Source: CAXTEJ01 sp964243295 (GTDB lineage: Bacteria; Actinomycetota; Actinomycetes; Actinomycetales; Angustibacteraceae). Taken from it: 17,339 nt of DNA. The notes below the pieces were generated by a model. The model had not been told where the DNA came from, did not search any database, and saw only the letters and a list, made by a program, of their open reading frames with translations. Of this stretch, positions 8,618-15,019 are shown one piece after another (position 1 is the stretch's first letter; every line of letters starts with the position of its first letter). The DNA lies in contig CAXTEJ010000064.1 in assembly GCA_964243295.1 (NCBI GenBank), forward strand, positions 1 through 17,339, given 5' to 3'. The position numbers and the translations under genes were made by a program.

Positions 8618-8710
8618 GGCGAGCATGCTCACCAGCCGTGACAACGGCGCCCGTCGTCGCGGGGTTCCGCTGCGGTGACCGTAGGCCACGAGGGTTGTCC
8701 GCAGCGTGAG

Positions 8711-8785
8711 CGCGGCGCGGACGGCGTGGTGCCGGCCAAGCCGCGTCGTGGGCCGGTGATCGCGGCCCGGACGGCGTGGTGCCGG
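8711..8785 (+). repeat. Two 25-bp direct repeats 50 bp apart
   Basis: The copies at 8711-8735 and 8761-8785 differ at one base (8717 G versus 8767 C). Shared core is CGGACGGCGTGGTGCCGG. They sit just downstream of the ruvB stop and do not belong to any gene I can identify. Confidence 0.7.
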
Positions 8786-8810
8786 GTCCGAGGGGCGCGG
8801 GCCGGCGCCG

Positions 8811-9929
8811 TCAGCCGAAGCGGCCGGGGCTGTCGTCGGCGGCCTGCAGCAGGTCGAGCTGGTCGGCGACGCCACTTCGCCGCGGGGCCCGCAGGCCGAG
8901 GTGGGCCCACGCCGCCGCGGTGGCCGCGCGGCCGCGGGGGGTGCGCACGAGCAGTCCCTCACGCACGAGGAACGGCTCGACGACCGTCTCGACGGTCTCG
9001 GTCTCCTCCCCCACCGACACCGCCAGCGTCGCGAGACCCACCGGGCCACCGGCGAACCGGCGGCACAGCGTCTCCAGCACCGCGCGGTCGAGCCGGTCGA
9101 GGCCGCGCTCGTCGACGTCGTACAGGGCGAGCGCCTGCTGGGCGGCATGACGGTCGATGACGCCGGCGCCGTGCACCTGCGCCCAGTCGCGCACCCGGCG
9201 CAGCAGCCGGTTGGCGATGCGGGGCGTGCCTCGTGAGCGGCCGGCGATCTCGGCGGCGCCGTCGTCGTCGAGGTCGATGCCGAGCAGCCCCGCCGAGCGG
9301 CGCAGCAGCCGGTCGAGCTCGGCGGTGGAGTAGAAGTCGAGGTGGCCGGTGAACCCGAACCGGTCGCGCAGCGGCGCGGGCAGCAGCCCGGCGCGGGTGG
9401 TGGCGCCCACGAGGGTGAACCGCGGCAGCTCGAGCGGGATCGCGGCGGCACCGGGCCCCTTGCCGACGATGATGTCGACCCGGAAGTCCTCCATCGCGAG
9501 GTAGAGCATCTCCTCGGCTGGTCGCGACATGCGGTGGATCTCGTCGAGGAACAGCACCTCGTTCTCGGTCAGCGAGCTCAGGATCGCGGCGAGGTCGCCC
9601 GCGTGCTGGATCGCCGGTCCGCTCGTGATCCTCACCGGGACGCCGAGCTCGGTTCCGACGATCAGCGCGAGCGTGGTCTTGCCCAGACCCGGCGGGCCGC
9701 TGAGCAGGATGTGGTCGGGCGCGATCTGCCGGCGCATGGCGGCCTGCAGCACCAGGTCGAGCTGGTCGCGCACGCGCTGCTGGCCGATCAGGTCGTGGAG
9801 CCGGCTGGGGCGCAGCGCACCCTCGACCGCCCGCTCGTCCATCGCGGCGTCCGGCGCGACGACGCGGGCCGTCACGTCGTACGAGCCGTCGGCGCGGTCG
9901 TCGTCCGGGCGTGCGTCGGGGGTGCTCAT
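8811..9929 (-). CDS. ruvB: Holliday junction branch-migration ATPase RuvB
   Basis: This 372-residue AAA+ motor drives branch migration with RuvA. Walker A GPPGLGKTT is at 78-86, Walker B LFLDE at 126-130 followed by IHR, sensor 1 GATTRAG at 176-181, and the arginine-finger region RDRFG at 188-192. The C-terminal winged-helix domain follows, with FAGGPVGLATLAVSVGE. The C-terminus is a little extended beyond the usual ending. The N-terminal ~20 residues are acidic and variable. The ATG overlaps the ruvA stop as ATGA, so translation is coupled in the ruvC-ruvA-ruvB operon. Confidence 0.97.
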   Translation of the reverse strand: MSTPDARPDDDRADGSYDVTARVVAPDAAMDERAVEGALRPSRLHDLIGQQRVRDQLDLVLQAAMRRQIAPDHILLSGPPGLGKTTLALIVGTELGVPVRITSGPAIQHAGDLAAILSSLTENEVLFLDEIHRMSRPAEEMLYLAMEDFRVDIIVGKGPGAAAIPLELPRFTLVGATTRAGLLPAPLRDRFGFTGHLDFYSTAELDRLLRRSAGLLGIDLDDDGAAEIAGRSRGTPRIANRLLRRVRDWAQVHGAGVIDRHAAQQALALYDVDERGLDRLDRAVLETLCRRFAGGPVGLATLAVSVGEETETVETVVEPFLVREGLLVRTPRGRAATAAAWAHLGLRAPRRSGVADQLDLLQAADDSPGRFG

Positions 9930-10525
9930 CCGCGACCCAGCCGCTGCAGGGCGGCCCGCAGCACGGCCGGGACGTCGACCGGCTCGCCGGGCGCGGGCGC
10001 GACCTTCTCGACGGCGTCGTCTGCCGCCTTGGCCGCCCAGCCGAGGCCGACGAGCGCGTCGCGCACCTGCCCCTGCCAGCCGTCGAGGTCAGCGGGCTGC
10101 GCGGGTGCACCGGGCGCCGACCGGGGCGCACCGAGCTTGTCCTTGAGCTCGAGCACCATCCGCTGGGCGCCCTTGAGCCCGACGCCCGGCACCTTGCGCA
10201 GGGCCGTCAGGTCGTCGGTGGCGACGGCGGCGCGCAGCGCCTCGGGGTCGTGGACGGCGAGCATGGCCAGCGCGAGGCGCGGCCCGATGCCCGACACCGT
10301 CTGCAGCGTCTCGAACGTGGCGCGCTCGTCGTCGTCGACGAAGCCGAACAGCGTCAGGGAGTCCTCGCGGACGACGAGCGAGGTGGCCAGCTGCGTGGGC
10401 TGGCCCACCCGCAGCCCGGCGAGCGTGCGGGGCGAGGCGTGCACCAGCATCCCGACCCCGCCGACCTCGACGACCGCGGCGTCGAGGCGCAGCACCGCGA
10501 CGCGGCCGTGCACCGAGGCGATCAC
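9926..10525 (-). CDS. ruvA: Holliday junction DNA-binding protein RuvA
   Basis: This 199-residue protein recognises the four-way junction as a tetramer and recruits RuvB. The N-terminal OB-fold begins MIASVHGRVA. Two helix-hairpin-helix motifs are visible: TVSGIGPRLALAML (76-89) and VPGVGLKGAQRMVLELKDK (112-130). A Pro/Ala linker at about 133-145 leads to the C-terminal RuvB-contact domain (about 148-196, with DALVGLGW). The start is GTG at 10525, overlapping the ruvC stop as GTGA; the stop overlaps the ruvB ATG. Confidence 0.97.
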   Translation of the reverse strand: MIASVHGRVAVLRLDAAVVEVGGVGMLVHASPRTLAGLRVGQPTQLATSLVVREDSLTLFGFVDDDERATFETLQTVSGIGPRLALAMLAVHDPEALRAAVATDDLTALRKVPGVGLKGAQRMVLELKDKLGAPRSAPGAPAQPADLDGWQGQVRDALVGLGWAAKAADDAVEKVAPAPGEPVDVPAVLRAALQRLGRG

Positions 10526-11109
10526 CGCTGCGCCCCGCGGGCCGAGGCGAGCGCAGCGGCGCGGGCGCTCGCCTGCCGGGCGGCAGCGGCCTGCAGCCGG
10601 GTGGTGCGCTCGAGCGCCTGCTCGATGCGCGCGGCGGCGGGGCCCCGCCACACCTGGCAGATCGCGAGGGCGAGGGCGTCGCTGGCGTCGGCGGGCGTCG
10701 GGGCCGACGGCAGGCGGAGCAGCTGGACGACCATCGCGGCGACCTGCGCCTTGTCGGCCCGGCCGTTGCCGCTCACGGCGGCCTTGACCTCGCTGGGGGT
10801 GTGCAGGGCGACGGGTAGCGAGCAGCGGGCCGCGACCAGCATCGCGACGGCCGACGCCTGTGCCGTGCCCATGACGGTGCGCACGTTGGCCTGGGCGAAG
10901 ACGCGCTCGATGGCGACGACGTCCGGCTGCGTGCGGGCGACCCAGCGCTCGAGGCCCCGCTCGATCTCGAGCAGGCGCAGTGCGAGCGGCACGTCGGCAC
11001 CGGTGCGCACCACCCCGACGTCCACGAGGGTCAGCTGCCGGCCGGGCACCCCGTCGACCACGCCGACGCCGCAGCGGGTCAGACCCGGGTCGACGCCGAG
11101 CACCCGCAC
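10522..11109 (-). CDS. ruvC: Crossover junction endodeoxyribonuclease RuvC
   Basis: This 195-residue resolvase cuts Holliday junctions. The RNase H-like fold begins RVLGVDPGLTRCG, and the four acidic catalytic positions are visible: D7, E68 (in VVAIERVF), D141 and D144 (in DASDALALA). I chose GTG 11109 because it starts the family N-terminus exactly and GAGAGGGG at 11116-11123 lies 6 nt upstream; longer in-frame starts add Arg-rich sequence that covers the SOS box. A C-terminal tail after residue 155 is Ala/Arg-rich and variable. It is first in the ruvC-ruvA-ruvB operon and the LexA box lies 37 nt upstream. Confidence 0.97.
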   Translation of the reverse strand: MRVLGVDPGLTRCGVGVVDGVPGRQLTLVDVGVVRTGADVPLALRLLEIERGLERWVARTQPDVVAIERVFAQANVRTVMGTAQASAVAMLVAARCSLPVALHTPSEVKAAVSGNGRADKAQVAAMVVQLLRLPSAPTPADASDALALAICQVWRGPAAARIEQALERTTRLQAAAARQASARAAALASARGAQR

Positions 11110-11145
11110 GACGCACCCCTCTCGACGACTGACCCGACGGCTGAT

Positions 11146-11161
11146 CCGAACAGGTGTTCGG
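11146..11161. promoter_or_regulatory. LexA (SOS) box upstream of ruvCAB
   Basis: CCGAACAGGTGTTCGG is palindromic except for its two central bases and matches the Gram-positive/actinobacterial LexA operator (GAAC-N4-GTTC flanked by C/G). It lies 37 nt upstream of the ruvC GTG and 4 nt downstream of a candidate -10, so bound LexA would cover the transcription start. ruvC is a known SOS gene in mycobacteria, which supports DNA-damage induction of ruvCAB here. Confidence 0.85.
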
Positions 11162-11165
11162 CATG

Positions 11166-11171
11166 ACGCTA
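11166..11171 (-). promoter_or_regulatory. Candidate -10 of the ruvCAB promoter
   Basis: TAGCGT on the - strand fits TANNNT and lies immediately upstream of the LexA box. Initiation about 7 nt downstream would fall inside the operator, the expected geometry for repression. No good -35 is visible. Confidence 0.45.
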
Positions 11172-11212
11172 CACAGCGGCGGCGCCGGCCGACGACAGGC
11201 ACGCCGCAACCG

Positions 11213-11241
11213 TGGACGAGCGGGCCTCGCGGGATCACACT
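11213..11241 (+). promoter_or_regulatory. Candidate leaderless promoter for the 63-residue gene
   Basis: TGGACG (11213-11218, 4/6 to TTGACA) is followed by a 17-nt spacer and CACACT (11236-11241; keeps the key A2 and T6 of the -10). Seven nt later is the ATG at 11249. This spacing would start the transcript at the start codon, which fits the lack of a Shine-Dalgarno sequence. Confidence 0.35.
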
Positions 11242-11248
11242 CGCTGTC

Positions 11249-11440
11249 ATGAGCGCGAAGCGCCCCGTCAAGCGGCTGCCGTCGCCGGACGAACCGCGGC
11301 CGGACTACCACCGGCTGCCCACGAGCCCGCCGCCGGAGACCTGGCACACCACGCAGGACGTCACGCTGGTCGCTCCGAGCCCCCCGCGGTTCGCCTACGA
11401 CGACGACTCCGAGCTGCTGCTGCGGTTCGGCTGGGGCTGA
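11249..11440 (+). CDS. Small 63-residue Pro-rich protein of unknown function
   Basis: I do not recognise this gene. It encodes 63 residues (MSAKRPVKRLPSPDEPRP... ending LLLRFGWG) with a basic N-terminus, a Pro-rich centre, one Trp near 32 and an acidic DDDSE segment before a hydrophobic LLLRFGW tail. No membrane segment or signal peptide is evident. Third codon positions are G or C in all but two codons, as in neighbouring genes, and this is the main evidence that it is translated. It lies on the + strand between ruvC and yebC, divergent from ruvC and convergent with yebC, with stops only 6 nt apart. No Shine-Dalgarno site precedes it; a leaderless promoter is possible. Confidence 0.65.
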   Translation: MSAKRPVKRLPSPDEPRPDYHRLPTSPPPETWHTTQDVTLVAPSPPRFAYDDDSELLLRFGWG

Positions 11441-11446
11441 GGTCGC

Positions 11447-12211
11447 TCAGGCGTCGACGAGCTCCATCACGGCGTCGCTGACGTCGTAGTTGGCGTAGAT
11501 GTTCTGGACGTCGTCGCTGTCCTCGAGCGCGTCGATGAGCCGGAACACCCGCGGCGCGGACTCGACGTCCAGCTCGATCTGCGTGCTGGGCACGAACGAC
11601 ACGTCGGCCGACTCGTAGTCGATGCCGGCGCCCTGCAGCGCGGTGCGCACGGCGACGAGGTCGCCGGCCTCGCTGACGACCTCGAAGGTGTCGCCGGTGT
11701 CGTTGACGTCCTCGGCGCCGGCCTCGAGCACCGCCGCGAGCAGGTCGTCCTCAGTCAGCTGCTTGCCGCCCTGCGCCTTGTCGACGACGACGACGCCCTT
11801 GCGGTTGAACATGTACGAGACGCTGCCGGGGTCGGCGAGGCTGCCGCCGGAGCGGGACAGCGCCGTGCGCACCTCCATGGCGGCCCGGTTCTTGTTGTCG
11901 GTGAGGCACTCGACGAGGAAGGCGACGCCGCCGGGGCCGTAGCCCTCGTACATGATCGTCTGCCAGTCGGCGCCGCCTGCCTCAGCACCCGAACCGCGCT
12001 TGACGGCGCGGTTGATGTTGTCGATCGGCACCGACGTCTTCTTGGCCTTCTGCACCGCGTCGTACAGCGTCGGGTTGCCGTTGACGTCGCCGCCGCCGGT
12101 GCGCGCGGCGACCTCGATGTTCTTGATCAGCTTGGCGAACAGCTTGCTGCGCTTGGCGTCGACGACGGCCTTCTTGTGCTTCGTGGTCGCCCACTTGGAG
12201 TGGCCGCTCAT
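11447..12211 (-). CDS. yebC: YebC/TACO1-family protein
   Basis: This 254-residue protein is full length. The N-terminus MSGHSKWATTKHKKAV is the near-invariant family start, followed by AKRSKLFAKLIKNIEVAAR, PIDNINRAVKRG and YEGYGPGGVAFLVECLTDNKNR, all hallmarks. The C-terminal domain ends with DDVQNIYANYDV. The family is annotated as a transcriptional regulator, but recent work on YebC and TACO1 points to a role in translating difficult sequences such as polyproline. The ATG overlaps the pdxT stop as ATGA, so it is coupled to pdxT. yebC next to ruvC is widely conserved; here the two are separated by a small gene on the other strand. Confidence 0.95.
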   Translation of the reverse strand: MSGHSKWATTKHKKAVVDAKRSKLFAKLIKNIEVAARTGGGDVNGNPTLYDAVQKAKKTSVPIDNINRAVKRGSGAEAGGADWQTIMYEGYGPGGVAFLVECLTDNKNRAAMEVRTALSRSGGSLADPGSVSYMFNRKGVVVVDKAQGGKQLTEDDLLAAVLEAGAEDVNDTGDTFEVVSEAGDLVAVRTALQGAGIDYESADVSFVPSTQIELDVESAPRVFRLIDALEDSDDVQNIYANYDVSDAVMELVDA

Positions 12212-12849
12212 GATCGCTCCCTCACCATCGCGACGAATGCCTCGTGCACGCGCGGGTCGCCGGTCACCTCGGGGTGGAACGACGTCGCCAGCAGCGCGCC
12301 CTGCCGAACGGCGACGATCCTACCGTCGGCCTCGGGCTGGGGTGAGTCCTCCACCCGGCCGAGCACCTCGACGTCGTCGCCCGTCTCCTCGACCCACGGG
12401 GCGCGGATGAACACGGCGTGCATCGGCTCGCCCTCGATGCCGGTCATCTGGACGTCGGTCTCGAAGGAGTGCACCTGACGCCCGAAGGCGTTGCGCCGCA
12501 CCGTGATGTCGAGGCCGCCGAACGTCTGCTGGTCGGGACGGCCGTCGAGCACCCGGTCGGCCAGCAGGATCATCCCGGCGCACGACCCGAACGCCGGCAG
12601 CCCCTCGCGCAGCGCGGCCACCAGCGGCTCGCGAACCTCGAACGCGCGCGAAAGCTTGTCGATGGTGGTCGACTCGCCGCCGGGGATGACGATGCCGTGC
12701 AGACCCGCCAGCTCTTCGGGACGCCGGACTGGCCGGCCCACCGCCCCGGCGCCGGCGAGCGTCACCAGGTGCTCACGGACGTCGCCCTGCAGGGCGAGCA
12801 CGCCGATGACGGGTTCGGCGGAGGACGAGCGCGGTGGAGTCACGGGCAT
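12208..12849 (-). CDS. pdxT: Pyridoxal 5'-phosphate synthase glutaminase subunit PdxT
   Basis: This 213-residue class I glutamine amidotransferase supplies ammonia to PdxS for PLP synthesis. The start VIGVLALQGDVREH (14-27) is family specific. PGGEST (56-61) forms the oxyanion region, C90 in GSCAGM is the nucleophile, and H192 and E194 in SFHPE complete the triad. The ATG at 12849 adds about 12 variable residues before the conserved core. A GTG two codons in (12843) lies 8 nt after a TAGGAT -10 and could be a leaderless start. Unusually, pdxS is not adjacent; it lies about 4 kb away. Confidence 0.95.
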   Translation of the reverse strand: MPVTPPRSSSAEPVIGVLALQGDVREHLVTLAGAGAVGRPVRRPEELAGLHGIVIPGGESTTIDKLSRAFEVREPLVAALREGLPAFGSCAGMILLADRVLDGRPDQQTFGGLDITVRRNAFGRQVHSFETDVQMTGIEGEPMHAVFIRAPWVEETGDDVEVLGRVEDSPQPEADGRIVAVRQGALLATSFHPEVTGDPRVHEAFVAMVRERS

Positions 12850-12851
12850 CG

Positions 12852-12857
12852 ATCCTA
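12852..12857 (-). promoter_or_regulatory. Candidate -10 for pdxT-yebC
   Basis: TAGGAT, preceded by CCG as in the rel candidate, lies just upstream of pdxT. A separate promoter is expected because pdxT no longer follows pdxS. There is no clear -35. If used, the transcript would begin near GTG 12843. Confidence 0.35.
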
Positions 12858-12995
12858 CGGCTAGCGTCGGGCCGTGGACTCGCTGCCGGCCGCGCCCCAG
12901 GGGCGGCCATGGCGGACGGCTCGTGCTGGTCGGACTGCTGCTGGCGGGGCCGACCTGGCGGTGGGTGTGTCGCCACGCCAGGCGCCGGTGTCGGC

Positions 12996-13001
12996 TACGG
13001 T
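12996..13001 (+). promoter_or_regulatory. Candidate -10 giving a leaderless transcript
   Basis: TACGGT fits TANNNT and is followed by 6 nt and then ATG 13008, the spacing expected for leaderless actinobacterial genes. No recognisable -35 or Shine-Dalgarno is seen. Confidence 0.35.
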
Positions 13002-13007
13002 GCGCGG

Positions 13008-13715
13008 ATGAGCGCCAGCACGTCGCTGCCCCCGGCGACCGCGCCGACGGCGGCGAGGTCGCCCGAGGCGGCAGTGCGCCTCGGGCTGCTGGTCGGCTGG
13101 GCCGTGGCCCTCGCGGCGTTCGCAGGGCTGGGGGCGCACCCAGGTGACGTCGCGGCTCTGCGCGCCGGCGTGGCGTCCGGGCAGGTGCAGTCCGTGACGG
13201 TCACCCCCGGGCTGTCGGGAACCGGCTACGCCGTGCAGGAGGTCACGTGGCGCCGGTGGGGTCTGCTGCGCACCGCCGAGGTGCTTCAGGTCAGCCCCGG
13301 GCAGCAGGTGCCCGCCGAGACGAGGGCGCGCGTGCAGACCGAGGGTCCGACAGAGATCGGAGCAGACCTGCAGCAGGTTGACCCGACGTTGCAGGTGCTG
13401 CGCCAGGAGGGGGCGACCTCGACGTACAGCGTGCTGGGGTCGCGCGTGCCCGGCTGGGTCGCCGGACTGCACCTCGCCCTGCTGCTGACCACCTGGCTGC
13501 TGGTCGTCAGCGGACCCCCGCCCTGGCGGGCTACCCGCTGGGCCTGGTTCTGGGTGCTGCTCGTCCCGGTGGCAGGCCCGGTCGCCGTGGCCCTGCTGTC
13601 CGGACCCGTCACCGGCCTGCGCCGCTGGCCGCCGGCGCCCCGGCCCGGCCGACGTCCCCTCACAGGCGGCCGGGCTGCCCTCGTCGTGCTGGTCCTGATG
13701 AGCATCGTGACCTGA
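13008..13715 (+). CDS. Integral membrane protein of unknown function
   Basis: I do not recognise a family. The 235-residue product has a polar, Ala/Pro/Ser/Thr-rich N-terminus, TM1 at about 22-42, a soluble region at about 45-148, two TMs at about 149-167 and 177-197, an Arg/Pro-rich loop (205-220) and a final hydrophobic segment at 221-234. The soluble region (QVQSVTVTPGLSGTGYAVQEVTW...) looks like a small beta-rich extracytoplasmic domain. ATG 13008 gives the cleanest start; upstream in-frame codons include unlikely Cys/Arg/Gly-rich sequence. It is divergent from pdxT and is a + strand gene in the pdxS-pdxT interval. A hairpin directly follows the stop. Confidence 0.75.
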   Translation: MSASTSLPPATAPTAARSPEAAVRLGLLVGWAVALAAFAGLGAHPGDVAALRAGVASGQVQSVTVTPGLSGTGYAVQEVTWRRWGLLRTAEVLQVSPGQQVPAETRARVQTEGPTEIGADLQQVDPTLQVLRQEGATSTYSVLGSRVPGWVAGLHLALLLTTWLLVVSGPPPWRATRWAWFWVLLVPVAGPVAVALLSGPVTGLRRWPPAPRPGRRPLTGGRAALVVLVLMSIVT

Positions 13716-13744
13716 TCGGGTGCTCGCCCAACCGGCACCCGGAT
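13714..13744 (+). terminator. Hairpin directly after the membrane-protein gene
   Basis: CGGGTGC (13717-13723) and GCACCCG (13735-13741) form a 7-bp stem with an 11-nt loop, extended by GATC on both sides with one bulge. It overlaps the stop codon and lacks a T-tract, as many actinobacterial terminators do. Confidence 0.4.
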
Positions 13745-13798
13745 CGCTCGCCCGTCCGGTGTCCGATCCGCCGGTCGCCGTTCGTGGAGGACGTGGAC

Positions 13799-13816
13799 GC
13801 GGACCGCGTGGTCCGC
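13799..13816. promoter_or_regulatory. Palindrome upstream of the YciI-like remnant
   Basis: GCGGACC-GCGT-GGTCCGC has perfect 7-bp arms and a 4-nt centre. It lies 20 nt upstream of the remnant's former start codon, where an operator could sit, but a small hairpin is equally possible. Confidence 0.35.
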
Positions 13817-13835
13817 CCGAACCGAAGGGGCCGTC

Positions 13836-13883
13836 ATTTCCGAGTACCTCCTGTACTTCAACCAGCAGAGGGTGGGCGACCAC
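13836..13883 (+). pseudogene. 5' remnant of a YciI-family gene
   Basis: The frame reads ISEYLLYFNQQRVGDHE, which resembles the N-terminus I recall for a YciI-like actinobacterial family (xxEYLIYFNQQWVGDH). The expected ATG is ATT here, while a GAAGGGG ribosome-binding-like sequence is preserved 5 nt upstream. After about 16 codons the similarity stops and the frame runs into the large inverted repeat and antisense of the SDR gene, so most of the gene is lost. The identification rests on memory of the family and on a short match. Confidence 0.5.
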
Positions 13884-13930
13884 GAACTACCCAGCTGGTC
13901 GGGGGAACCGGCGAGTGACCGGTCCGCATT

Positions 13931-13985
13931 GGTGACCGTGCGCCCCCGCGTCACCTGTGACGCGGGGGGTCGGGGCACGGTGACC
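13931..13985. repeat. Large nested inverted repeat, possibly a bidirectional terminator
   Basis: The inner arms CCCCCGCGTCAC (13943-13954) and its exact complement (13957-13968) are separated by only 2 nt. Outer arms 13931-13941 and 13975-13985 pair at 10 of 11 positions. The whole forms a roughly 55-nt hairpin with a small asymmetric internal loop. It sits 14 nt beyond the SDR stop and downstream of the + strand remnant, so it may terminate both. No T-tract follows. Confidence 0.7.
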
Positions 13986-13998
13986 CCCATCACGGCCG

Positions 13999-14922
13999 TC
14001 AAGGCGTGGCGGCGCCGCTGCCTGCCCCTGATCCAGGATCGGGCAGGACGTCGCGCCACGAGTGCTGCGGCGCGTAGCCAAGGAGCTCGCGCGCCTTGTC
14101 GATGGAGTAGAAGGTCTCGTCGCGCCCCATCTGCCGAGCCAGCGTCACGCCGCCGTAGAAGCGGTCCCTGACCTCTGTGGTCGTCAAGGCCACGGACATG
14201 TCCGCGTTGGCGACGTTGAACACCTCGTAGGCCAGCCCGTCGACCTCCAGGCATCGCTGCACCAGCTGGCCGAGGTCGCGGGTGTCGATGTAGGCGAAGA
14301 CGTTGCGCCGGCGCAGCGCAGGGTCGGCGAGGAAGTCTGGGAAGAGCTCTGCGTACTCGTGCGGCTCCACGACGTTGTTTATCCGCAGTCCGTAGACGTC
14401 AGCACCCGTGCGGGCCGCGAAGGAGCGCGCCGTCACCTCGCCCGCCACCTTGGACATCGCGTAGGAGTCCTCGGGGACCGTCGGGTGGTCCTCGTCCACC
14501 GGCACGTACTGTGGTCGCCGCTCGCCCTGGGCGAAGCAGATCCCGTAGGCCGTCTCCGAGGACGCGAACACGATCTTGCGGATCCCCAGCCGCGTCGCGG
14601 CCTCCAGCACGTTGTAGGTGCTGAGCACGTTCGTTGCATAGGTGCGAGCGTCCGACGTGAGCAGGATCGCCGGCACGGCGGCAAAGTGGACCACCGCGTC
14701 GTAGCCGGGCTTCTGCTCCAGATCCAGCTCCTCGGCCCTGGCCAGTCCTGCCAAGGCCGAGTACGTCTCGCCGATGTCGGTGAGGTCGACCCTCAGATCG
14801 GCCACGGCTGGGTGCCGTAGCGGGACGAGGTCGGCGTTGGTGACCCGATGACCCTGCTCGGCGAGGTGGGCCGCTACGTGCCGGCCCGCCTTGCCGCTGC
14901 CGCCGGTGAAGAAGATGCGCAT
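13999..14922 (-). CDS. Extended SDR family NAD(P)-dependent epimerase/dehydratase-like protein
   Basis: This 307-residue Rossmann-fold protein starts MRIFFTGGSGKAGRH, a GxxGxxG cofactor loop (G7-G13). Downstream are DAVVHFAAVP (about 75-84), FASSETAYG (119-127) with the catalytic Ser/Thr region, YAMSK (Y154/K158), and FNVANAD, typical of the sugar-nucleotide epimerase branch. The substrate is not evident; uronate or sugar-nucleotide oxidoreductases are possible. Codon use is more relaxed than in neighbours (GTA, CTA, TTG, TTT, AGG and GAT appear), hinting at separate origin. It lies in the interval separating pdxS and pdxT. The ATG is preceded by CTGGGG with no spacing, so translation initiation is unclear; the 97-nt upstream gap contains CCACC-AGC-GGTGG (14951-14963). 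Confidence 0.85.
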   Translation of the reverse strand: MRIFFTGGSGKAGRHVAAHLAEQGHRVTNADLVPLRHPAVADLRVDLTDIGETYSALAGLARAEELDLEQKPGYDAVVHFAAVPAILLTSDARTYATNVLSTYNVLEAATRLGIRKIVFASSETAYGICFAQGERRPQYVPVDEDHPTVPEDSYAMSKVAGEVTARSFAARTGADVYGLRINNVVEPHEYAELFPDFLADPALRRRNVFAYIDTRDLGQLVQRCLEVDGLAYEVFNVANADMSVALTTTEVRDRFYGGVTLARQMGRDETFYSIDKARELLGYAPQHSWRDVLPDPGSGAGSGAATP

Positions 14923-15019
14923 CCCCAGATCAAACCATCGCCGGACGTCACCACCAGCGGTGGCACCTCGCGCGTGTCACATCATCGCCGGGACCAGCGG
15001 GGCCTTGCCGCGGTCGGGG

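Larger units (their letters stand above)
8491..8810. other. 320-nt gap between ruvB and secD, with no yajC
   Basis: No codon-biased open frame on either strand resembles YajC, which would show one N-terminal TM followed by a RPQ-K-rich tail. The gap holds a candidate secD -10 at 8612-8617, a GC-rich inverted repeat GGCCGGC-A-GCCGGCC at 8579-8593, and two 25-bp direct repeats. The frames that cross it on the - strand are Arg/Pro/Ala-rich and appear non-coding. Confidence 0.6.

Noticed and set aside
8811..9929. Arg-rich - strand frames overlapping ruvB and the gap downstream
   Set aside because: They are out-of-frame shadows and do not encode YajC or any family I recognise.
12913..12985. Short hydrophobic stretch LVLVGLLLAGPTW in another + frame before the membrane gene
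   Set aside because: No start codon or ribosome-binding site; could be chance or the trace of an old gene.
12861..13010. Possible 45-codon leaderless uORF (TAGCGT at 12862-12867, GTG 12874, TGA overlapping ATG 13008)
   Set aside because: Spacing and overlap are attractive, but third positions are not GC-saturated and the peptide looks random; too weak to annotate.
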